A stretch of DNA of 10,963 bases from an uncultured Oscillospiraceae bacterium. Its GTDB lineage: Bacteria > Bacillota > Clostridia > Oscillospirales > Oscillospiraceae. Each line of letters begins with the position of its first letter. The first letter of the stretch is position 1. Below are positions 5,714-10,963 of the stretch, in pieces. The DNA is taken from positions 1-10,963 of the forward strand of contig CAUBIP010000060.1 of the NCBI GenBank assembly GCA_958436045.1, read 5' to 3'. Below the pieces are notes generated by a model that worked only from the letters and a program-made list of their open reading frames with translations, searched no databases and had not been told where the DNA came from. A program made the translations under genes and the position numbers.

Positions 5714-7189
5714 TCACACTTCCTTGATGCATTCGAGTAAAGATTCGATCGTCGCTTCCTTGGAGATCGCGACGGCGATGCCGTATTTCCTCGCCTCCGC
5801 CGCCGTCTGCGCGCCGATGCAGCAGCCCAAAACCTGGGCAAACGACGCCCCTGGCAGGCTCCGGACGAACCCCCGGACCGTCGACGCGCTGGTAAATGTC
5901 ACCAAAACCGGCCGCTCCAGCAGAGCCCGGACCGGCGCCGGGTCCGGCGTCTCATAGACCGTATCATAGCACGGGACATCGGCAAAGGGGATGCCGCGGG
6001 CCCGCAGCAGGTCCGGCAGCGCGTCACTCCCCCGGCTGGCCCGGCACAGGAGCACCGGCCCCGTCACATCCCGCATCGCCTCGGCAAGGTGCCGGGAATC
6101 ATAGAGCTCCGGGATGAGGTCCGCCCGCAGGCCGAAGCGCGCCAGCGCCTGGGCTGTCTTCGGCCCGATGGCAGCCAGGCGCAGCCCCGCCAGGGCCCGG
6201 GCGTCCCGCCCGGCCTGCTGCAGCCGGGCAAAGAAAGCTTCCGGCCCCACCGGGCTGGTAAAGACGAGCCAGCGGTAGCCCTCCAGGGCTTTAATCGCCG
6301 CATCCAATTCCGGGTTTTCCTGCCGGGGGACCGTCCGGATGCACGGGTACTCCGTCACACTGGCCCCCAGCTGGCGCAGCCGCGCCGCAAGCAAAGCGCC
6401 GCGGTCCCGGGGCCGGGTGACGATGATCTCCCGCCCTTTTAGCGGCAGCCGGTCAAACCAGTCCAGCCGGTCCGATAACCCGCAGACCGCACCGACGATC
6501 AGGGTTGCCGGGCTCTTGACCCCGGCCTCCCGCGCCACGGCCGGCAGCGTTTTCAAGTCAGAGACCAGCTTCCGCTGCTGCGGCAGGGTCCCCTGTTCAA
6601 TCACAGCGGCAGGCGTCGCCGGGTCCATCCCCGCGTCCAGCAGGCCCCTGCAAATTTGCGGCAGGGACGCAACGCTCATCAAAAAGACCAGCGTCCCGCC
6701 TGCCCGGCGCAGGGCGTCAAAATCAAGTGCCAGCGCCGCGCCCGCCTTGGCGTGCCCGGTGATGATCTGCACCGACGACGCCAGCGCCCGGTGCGTCACC
6801 GGGATGCCCGCGTAGGCGGGGACAGCCAGCGCCGACGTCACCCCCGGCACGACCTCGAACGGCACGCCGGCTTCCGCCAGCCCCGCCAGCTCCTCGCCGC
6901 CGCGGCCGAACAAAAACGGGTCGCCCCCCTTGAGTCGCACGACGCGTTTGCCCGCCTGCGCCTGCTTGCGTAAAATTTCATTGATCCGCGCCTGCGGAAC
7001 CGGGTGGCCGCCGGACTCCTTGCCGACGTCGATCTTCTCCGCCTCCGGCGGGAGCCGCTGCAAAATTTCCGGGCTCACCAGCCGGTCATAGACGACGACC
7101 TCGGCCCGCCGCAGGGCCTGCTCGCCCTTTACCGTCAGCAGCCCCGGGTCGCCAGGCCCCGCGCCGACTAAGGTCACACTGCCCATCAT
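5714..7189 (-). CDS. cobA-hemD: Fused uroporphyrinogen-III C-methyltransferase / uroporphyrinogen-III synthase
   Basis: This 491-residue protein joins two enzymes. Residues 1-247 are an SAM-dependent uroporphyrinogen III methyltransferase (SUMT/CobA) making precorrin-2, with VGAGPGDPGLLTVKG (8-22), RLKGGDPFLFGRGGEE (85-100) and VPGVTSA...AGIPVTHR (114-134). The usual MG(V/I) loop reads MSVASL (171-176), a small deviation. Residues about 253-491 are uroporphyrinogen III synthase (HemD), opening with GREIIVTRP (252-260) and ending with TFTSASTVRGF and IGAQTA segments; HemD is always weakly conserved. The fusion lets the HemD product pass straight to methylation, directing flux to siroheme or cobalamin. 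The start is ATG 7189-7187, overlapping the hemC stop as ATGA; an AAGGAGG site (7200-7206) is 10 nt upstream. A second ATG follows at once. Such fusions are known in Firmicutes. Confidence 0.95.
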   Translation of the reverse strand: MMGSVTLVGAGPGDPGLLTVKGEQALRRAEVVVYDRLVSPEILQRLPPEAEKIDVGKESGGHPVPQARINEILRKQAQAGKRVVRLKGGDPFLFGRGGEELAGLAEAGVPFEVVPGVTSALAVPAYAGIPVTHRALASSVQIITGHAKAGAALALDFDALRRAGGTLVFLMSVASLPQICRGLLDAGMDPATPAAVIEQGTLPQQRKLVSDLKTLPAVAREAGVKSPATLIVGAVCGLSDRLDWFDRLPLKGREIIVTRPRDRGALLAARLRQLGASVTEYPCIRTVPRQENPELDAAIKALEGYRWLVFTSPVGPEAFFARLQQAGRDARALAGLRLAAIGPKTAQALARFGLRADLIPELYDSRHLAEAMRDVTGPVLLCRASRGSDALPDLLRARGIPFADVPCYDTVYETPDPAPVRALLERPVLVTFTSASTVRGFVRSLPGASFAQVLGCCIGAQTAAEARKYGIAVAISKEATIESLLECIKEV

Positions 7190-8070
7190 CCCCGCGCCGC
7201 CTCCTTCCGCAGCTGCTCCGCCAGGCGCGCGCCCAGGGCCGCCGCCTCTTCCTTTTTCCCCTGCAGCGCACCCTTGCGCGTAATTCGTCCATCCGGGCTG
7301 ACATATAGCCCGGTCAAACGCAAGCGATCGCCCTCTGCCACAGCGTAGGCCGCCACCGGCGACGTGCAGCCGCCGTCAAGCGTTCGGACAAAAGCCCGCT
7401 CTGCCGCGGCGCAGCAGGCGGCGTCCGCATCGTGCACCTGGGCCAGGCACGCGCAGTCGGTTCCGCGACGGGTCTGCACGACCAAAATCCCCTGCCCCGC
7501 TGCCGGGAGCATCTCCTCCACACTGAAATACCGGCTGATGCGATCAAGCAGCCCCAGCCGCTGCAAGCCCGCCGCGGCTAGGACCAGGGCGGAATACGCC
7601 CCTTCGTCCAGCTTCCGCAGCCGGGTCAGGACATTCCCCCGGACCGGCGCGATCTCCATACCGGGGTAAAGCGCGCGCAGCTGCAGCTGCCGGCGCCGGG
7701 ACGAGCAGCCGATGGGCTTTGCCGGGTCCAGCGCCGCCGCGCCCGCAGGCAAAACCAAAACATCCCGGGGGTCCGCCCGCTGGGAAAAGGCCGCCAGGGG
7801 CAGGTCCTCCGGCACATCCAGGGGCAGGTCCTTGAGGGAGTGGACGGTGAAATCCACCCGCCCGTCCCGCAGCGCCTGATCCAGCTCCTTGACAAACAGG
7901 CCCTTGCCGCCGATCTCGTCAAGGGGCTTGTGCAGGATGCGGTCGCCGGTGGTCTTCATCGTCACCAATTCCAGCTCCGCCGCCGGGGCCGCCGCGGCGA
8001 TGCCCCGCAGGACGATCTCGCTTTGCAGCACCGCAAGCCGACTGTCGCGGCTGCCAACTCTGATCTTCAT
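7186..8070 (-). CDS. hemC: Porphobilinogen deaminase (hydroxymethylbilane synthase)
   Basis: HemC polymerises four porphobilinogen units into hydroxymethylbilane on a covalently bound dipyrromethane cofactor. The 294-residue product is a little shorter than the 313 of E. coli. It opens with KIRVGSRDSRLAVLQ, carries GDRI and GGKGLFVKELD, and has the catalytic aspartate in HSLKDLP (D81, equivalent to Asp84). The cofactor cysteine is C235 in LDGGCTSPVAAYA. The substrate-binding GTSSLRR loop reads GCSSRRR (121-127), with Cys for Thr and Arg for Leu. The start is ATG 8070-8068, overlapping the hemA stop as ATGA. The open frame continues upstream to 8199, but that stretch is a Gly/Pro/Arg-rich shadow of hemA. 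Its product goes directly to the HemD half of the next gene. Confidence 0.96.
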   Translation of the reverse strand: MKIRVGSRDSRLAVLQSEIVLRGIAAAAPAAELELVTMKTTGDRILHKPLDEIGGKGLFVKELDQALRDGRVDFTVHSLKDLPLDVPEDLPLAAFSQRADPRDVLVLPAGAAALDPAKPIGCSSRRRQLQLRALYPGMEIAPVRGNVLTRLRKLDEGAYSALVLAAAGLQRLGLLDRISRYFSVEEMLPAAGQGILVVQTRRGTDCACLAQVHDADAACCAAAERAFVRTLDGGCTSPVAAYAVAEGDRLRLTGLYVSPDGRITRKGALQGKKEEAAALGARLAEQLRKEAARG

Positions 8071-9485
8071 TCCAGCTCCTCCAATGTCTTGCGGACCGCC
8101 CGGGCGGCCTGGGCCGTCTTGTGATGGTCCTTCCCCGTGGAGACGACCCCGGCCACCAGGTCCTGCCCGGTGCAGATCGCCGGGAAATAAAACGTACACT
8201 CCGCCTCGCAGTCGGCGACGGAGACGGGGATCCCCGCCCGTCTGGCGTCAAGACCCACCTGGCGGTTCACCGCCCGGTCATCTGTCGCGGCGATGGCCAG
8301 CAGTGCCCCGTCCAGGTCCCCCAGTGCATAGGGCCGCTGCAGCCACGTCAGGCCGTCCGGCCGCGCCTTCAGCGTCGGCGCGATGACGACGATCCGCGCA
8401 CCAAAGCGCCGCAGCGTCCCGATGCGCCGGGCGGCGATCGTCCCGCCGCCAACAATGACGACGGTCTTGCCCGTCAAATCCAAAAACAGCGGAAAGCGCA
8501 TCGGCCGGTCCGAGGCCGCCTGATGCCGCTGCCACTGCAGATACTTCTCCAATTCCTCCTGCGCGATGCGCCGCATAGCTGCAAGCTCCGCATGGCTGCC
8601 GGGGCCGCCCGCGCCCAGCGCGTCCGCGTCAAAGCAGCGCAGACGCGCGGCGCAGGTCGGTTCGATATCCCGGGGCACTGCCAGATCAACCGCCACCTTG
8701 GGCGGATGGCGAACCGCCTGCAGCTGCGCCAGCGTCAGCGTATAATGCGGGCTCGCCGTCGCGGAGACGACGGCGTCCAGCCCCTCCAGCGCGGCAACCC
8801 GCGCCGCGTACGGCACCGTCCCGCATCCGGCGGGGACAATGGTCTCGCCATGCCGGTATGTCCGCAGCGTCACCTGGACCTGGGCCCCGGCCTCTTGCAG
8901 CAGCGATGCCGCCAAGCGGCCCATCTGCCCATTGCCGATAACGAGGATACGCTTATCGCGCAGCCCGCCCAGCTCCTGCGTCAGGACCTCCCGGCAGCGC
9001 GTCCCCATAGACGGCACGCCCCGGGTCAGCGAAACCTCCGTCCGCGCCCGCTTGCCCGCCGTCACAGCCCGGCGAAACAGCGCCGCCAGGGCCGCGTCTG
9101 CCGTCCCCGCCGCCTGGGCAAGCTCCATCGCCTGGCGGACCTGGGTGATGATCTGATCCTCCCCCAAGATCTGCGAGTGCAGGCCGCAGGCAACCTCCAG
9201 CAGATGCTGGGCGGCATCGTCCCCCTCCTGCGTCACAATATACGGGGCAAATGTCTCCGCCGCCACACCAGCGGCCTGGCAAAGGAGCCGGAACGGTTCT
9301 TGGACCGCGCCGGTCAGATAAAGCTCTGTCCGATTGCAGGTTGAAAGCAGCACACAGCCGTCGACCCCCGGCGCCTGCGCGATGGTGCGCAGCAGCTGCG
9401 AGGTCCGCTCTTTGGAAAAGGCCAGCTGCTCCCGCAGCGTAATGGGCGCACGGTGGCAGTCCAGGCCTGATCGCACAAGGCGCAT
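8067..9485 (-). CDS. hemA: Glutamyl-tRNA reductase fused to precorrin-2 dehydrogenase (HemA-SirC)
   Basis: Residues 1 to about 325 are glutamyl-tRNA reductase: the catalytic cysteine is C50 in LSTCNRTELY, followed by the GEDQI segment (108-112) and the NADPH-binding Rossmann motif VIGNGQMG (182-189). It reduces Glu-tRNA to glutamate-1-semialdehyde. Residues about 330-472 are a second NAD domain of the SirC/CysG-N type, with VVIVGGGTIAARR (342-354), AIAATDDRAVNRQV (397-410) and SVADCEAECTFYFPAI (422-437). This half should oxidise precorrin-2 to sirohydrochlorin. The join follows the start of the long GluTR helix (EEKY-like, 310-320), so the usual C-terminal GluTR dimerisation domain is missing. 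The frame is continuous, with no sign of a frameshift. ATG 9485-9483 has AGGGAGGGG 6 nt upstream. Clostridium josui is remembered as having a related hem cluster with a hemA/sirC-like arrangement. Confidence 0.93.
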   Translation of the reverse strand: MRLVRSGLDCHRAPITLREQLAFSKERTSQLLRTIAQAPGVDGCVLLSTCNRTELYLTGAVQEPFRLLCQAAGVAAETFAPYIVTQEGDDAAQHLLEVACGLHSQILGEDQIITQVRQAMELAQAAGTADAALAALFRRAVTAGKRARTEVSLTRGVPSMGTRCREVLTQELGGLRDKRILVIGNGQMGRLAASLLQEAGAQVQVTLRTYRHGETIVPAGCGTVPYAARVAALEGLDAVVSATASPHYTLTLAQLQAVRHPPKVAVDLAVPRDIEPTCAARLRCFDADALGAGGPGSHAELAAMRRIAQEELEKYLQWQRHQAASDRPMRFPLFLDLTGKTVVIVGGGTIAARRIGTLRRFGARIVVIAPTLKARPDGLTWLQRPYALGDLDGALLAIAATDDRAVNRQVGLDARRAGIPVSVADCEAECTFYFPAICTGQDLVAGVVSTGKDHHKTAQAARAVRKTLEELE

Positions 9486-9491
9486 CCCACG

Positions 9492-9500
9492 CCCCTCCCT
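9492..9500 (-). promoter_or_regulatory. Ribosome binding site of hemA
   Basis: AGGGAGGGG on the minus strand lies 6 nt before ATG 9485-9483, in the 43-bp gap after cobQ. It supports independent translation initiation of hemA, unlike the overlapped genes downstream. Confidence 0.6.
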
Positions 9501-9510
9501 TCTTTCCTCC

Positions 9511-9528
9511 CGCGCCGCAAGGGGCGCG
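9511..9528. other. Perfect 6-bp GC hairpin between cobQ and hemA
   Basis: CGCGCC (9511-9516) and GGCGCG (9523-9528) pair around a 6-nt loop, ending directly at the cobQ stop codon. A purine-rich ribosome site, not a T run, follows on the minus strand, so it is not a classical terminator. It could slow ribosomes or nucleases between cobQ and hemA, or be a by-product of the high GC content. Confidence 0.35.
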
Positions 9529-10963
9529 TCACGGCAGCTCGATGCCGCGATTTATGATCTCGTAAATTTTTTTCAGGTCCAGCGACCGGCGGACGCCGTC
9601 TGCCAGCAGGTCATACTGCCGCTCCTTATAATCCGCCCAATCCTCGACGCCCTGGGCCGGGTCCAGCCCCTTGGCCCGCAGCAGGCAGGAACAAAACGCC
9701 TGGGCGAATCCGCCCTCGTCAAAGATACCGTGGCAGTAGCTGCCCCAGATATTGCCGCTTGCCATGCCGTCCAGCTTCTCTTGTCCTTGCGACTCCAGGA
9801 CCGCCAGGTTCGTCTGGCCGGAGGTCCTGCCCATGTGAATTTCATACCCGGAAAATGCCGTCCCATTCAAAGCACGGAAGATGCCCGCTGCATGTTCTAT
9901 CCGCCCCGTGACCCGGGTCCGGGCTTTTTCGCCCTGGAAGATGGTATCCGCCGCCAGTAGCCCCATGCCCCGGATGCTGCCGCCGGACTCGACCCCCGCC
10001 GGGTCCGCGATGGACCGGCAGAGCATCTGGTATCCGCCGCAGATGCCGATCACGACCCCGCCGCCCGCGGCGTGCTTGCAGATGGCGGCCTCCAGTCCGC
10101 TCTGGCGGAGCCAGCGCAGGTCCTCCATCGTATTTTTCGTTCCCGGCAGGATGACCGCGTCCGGGCAGCCCAGCTGCGACGCGTGCTTGACATACCGGAG
10201 CGAGACCTCCGGCAGCCGCGCCAGGGCGTTGAAATCCGTAAAATTCGAGATGCGCGGCAGCCGGATGACCGCGATATCCAAAAGCCCCCGGGACCCGGCG
10301 CAGTCGAACCGCTCGGTCAGGGAGTCCTCATCGTCCAGGTCCACCGTCAGATGGGGCACAACGCCGACGACGGGGATGCCCGTCATCCGCTCCAGCATCG
10401 CAACGCCAGGGTCGAGAATTGTTTTATCTCCGCGAAAATTATTGACGATCAAGCCCTTGACCCGGGCCCGCTCCTCCGGCTCCAGCAGCGCCACCGTCCC
10501 ATAGAGCGACGCAAAGACGCCGCCCCGGTCGATATCCGCGCACAGCAGGACCGGGGCATTCGCCATCTGCGCCATGCCCATATTGACGATGTCCTCCTGC
10601 TTCAAATTGATCTCCGCCGGGCTCCCCGCCCCCTCCAGGACGATGATATCATACTTTGCCGCCAGGCTTCGGTACGCCCGCAGTACCTCGGGGATCAGCG
10701 CCTTTTTATAGGCAAAATAGTCCCGCGCACTCATGACGCCCCGGACCTCGCCGTTTACGATCACCTGGGAGCCGGTGTCATTCGTCGGCTTGAGGAGGAT
10801 GGGGTTCATCTCCACAGTAGGGGCGATGCCCGCCGCCTCTGCCTGCACCACCTGCGCCCGCCCCATCTCCAGGCCTCCTAACGTGATGAAGGAGTTGAGG
10901 GCCATATTCTGCGATTTAAACGGGGCGACCCGGTAGCCGTCCTGCCGGAAAATGCGGCAGAGG
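9529..10963 (-). CDS. cobQ: Cobyric acid synthase, N-terminus beyond window (partial)
   Basis: CobQ (also called CbiP) amidates carboxylates b, d, e and g of adenosylcobyrinic acid a,c-diamide, using glutamine and ATP. The frame is open to the right edge, giving 477 residues. Only about 25-35 N-terminal residues, including the P-loop, should be missing from a family length of about 490-510. The visible part starts within the first domain and reads VAPFKSQNMALNSF, a CobQ hallmark. SPAEINLKQEDIVNMGMA and ADIDRGGVFASLYG follow in the dethiobiotin synthetase-like domain. The C-terminal class I glutaminase domain carries its nucleophile cysteine in IGICGGYQML (codon at 10039-10041) and the catalytic histidine in GSYCHGIFDEGG. 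The start is not visible; the internal ATG at 10905 is not the start because the conserved APFKSQN lies before it. It is followed after 43 bp by hemA on the same strand. Confidence 0.97.
   Translation of the reverse strand, partial: LCRIFRQDGYRVAPFKSQNMALNSFITLGGLEMGRAQVVQAEAAGIAPTVEMNPILLKPTNDTGSQVIVNGEVRGVMSARDYFAYKKALIPEVLRAYRSLAAKYDIIVLEGAGSPAEINLKQEDIVNMGMAQMANAPVLLCADIDRGGVFASLYGTVALLEPEERARVKGLIVNNFRGDKTILDPGVAMLERMTGIPVVGVVPHLTVDLDDEDSLTERFDCAGSRGLLDIAVIRLPRISNFTDFNALARLPEVSLRYVKHASQLGCPDAVILPGTKNTMEDLRWLRQSGLEAAICKHAAGGGVVIGICGGYQMLCRSIADPAGVESGGSIRGMGLLAADTIFQGEKARTRVTGRIEHAAGIFRALNGTAFSGYEIHMGRTSGQTNLAVLESQGQEKLDGMASGNIWGSYCHGIFDEGGFAQAFCSCLLRAKGLDPAQGVEDWADYKERQYDLLADGVRRSLDLKKIYEIINRGIELP

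Noticed and set aside
8071..8199. N-terminal extension of hemC to 8199
   Set aside because: The extension is a Gly/Pro-rich shadow of the hemA-sirC frame; ATG 8070 gives the standard HemC opening.
8490..8530. Possible frameshift or assembly join between hemA and the SirC part
   Set aside because: The frame is open and continuous through the linker, both halves keep their motifs, and similar fusions are remembered from clostridia; a natural fusion is more likely.
8121..9344. Open frame of 407 codons on the plus strand opposite hemA
   Set aside because: It is antisense to a clearly conserved gene, rich in Arg/Pro/Gln, with no recognisable domain. Long antisense frames are expected in GC-rich DNA.

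Overview
This window holds a block of tetrapyrrole and cobalamin (vitamin B12) biosynthesis genes, all on the minus strand, so it reads from the right end to the left. The DNA is GC-rich (about 60-65 % by eye). Genes are tightly packed, with stop/start overlaps and strong purine-rich ribosome sites. The gene order, the HemA-precorrin-2 dehydrogenase fusion, the CobA-HemD fusion and a CobU-like extra protein together suggest a GC-rich anaerobic Firmicute of the Clostridia, for example the Oscillospiraceae. That placement is inferred from gene content; no phylogenetic marker is present.

Right part (10963 to 3460, transcription order): cobQ (N-terminus beyond the window edge), hemA fused to a SirC/CysG-N type precorrin-2 dehydrogenase, hemC, cobA-hemD fusion, hemB and hemL. 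HemA and HemL make 5-aminolevulinate from glutamyl-tRNA. HemB makes porphobilinogen, HemC hydroxymethylbilane, the HemD half uroporphyrinogen III, the CobA half precorrin-2, and the SirC half sirohydrochlorin. This is a complete route from charged glutamyl-tRNA to the branch point for siroheme and anaerobic cobalamin. No gene leading to protoheme (hemE and later steps) is present, so the set looks dedicated to corrinoid or siroheme supply.

A gap of about 100 bp (3360-3459) is the only sizeable intergenic space. It carries a candidate extended -10 promoter, an inverted repeat and a GC hairpin, and may start a second transcript.

Left part (3359 to 1, transcription order): an uncharacterised xylose-isomerase-like TIM-barrel protein, cobT, cobU, cobS, and the first 58 codons of a small P-loop protein related to CobU. 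CobT activates the lower ligand base, CobU activates cobinamide as its GDP derivative, and CobS joins the two. CobQ, at the far right, amidates the corrin ring before these steps. The central anaerobic ring-contraction genes (cbi), cobD/cbiB and a clear alpha-ribazole phosphatase are not in the window.

Most genes are recognised with high confidence. The less explained items are the TIM-barrel protein, the CobU-like P-loop protein at the left edge, the domain architecture of the HemA-SirC fusion, and the regulatory content of the 3360-3459 gap.
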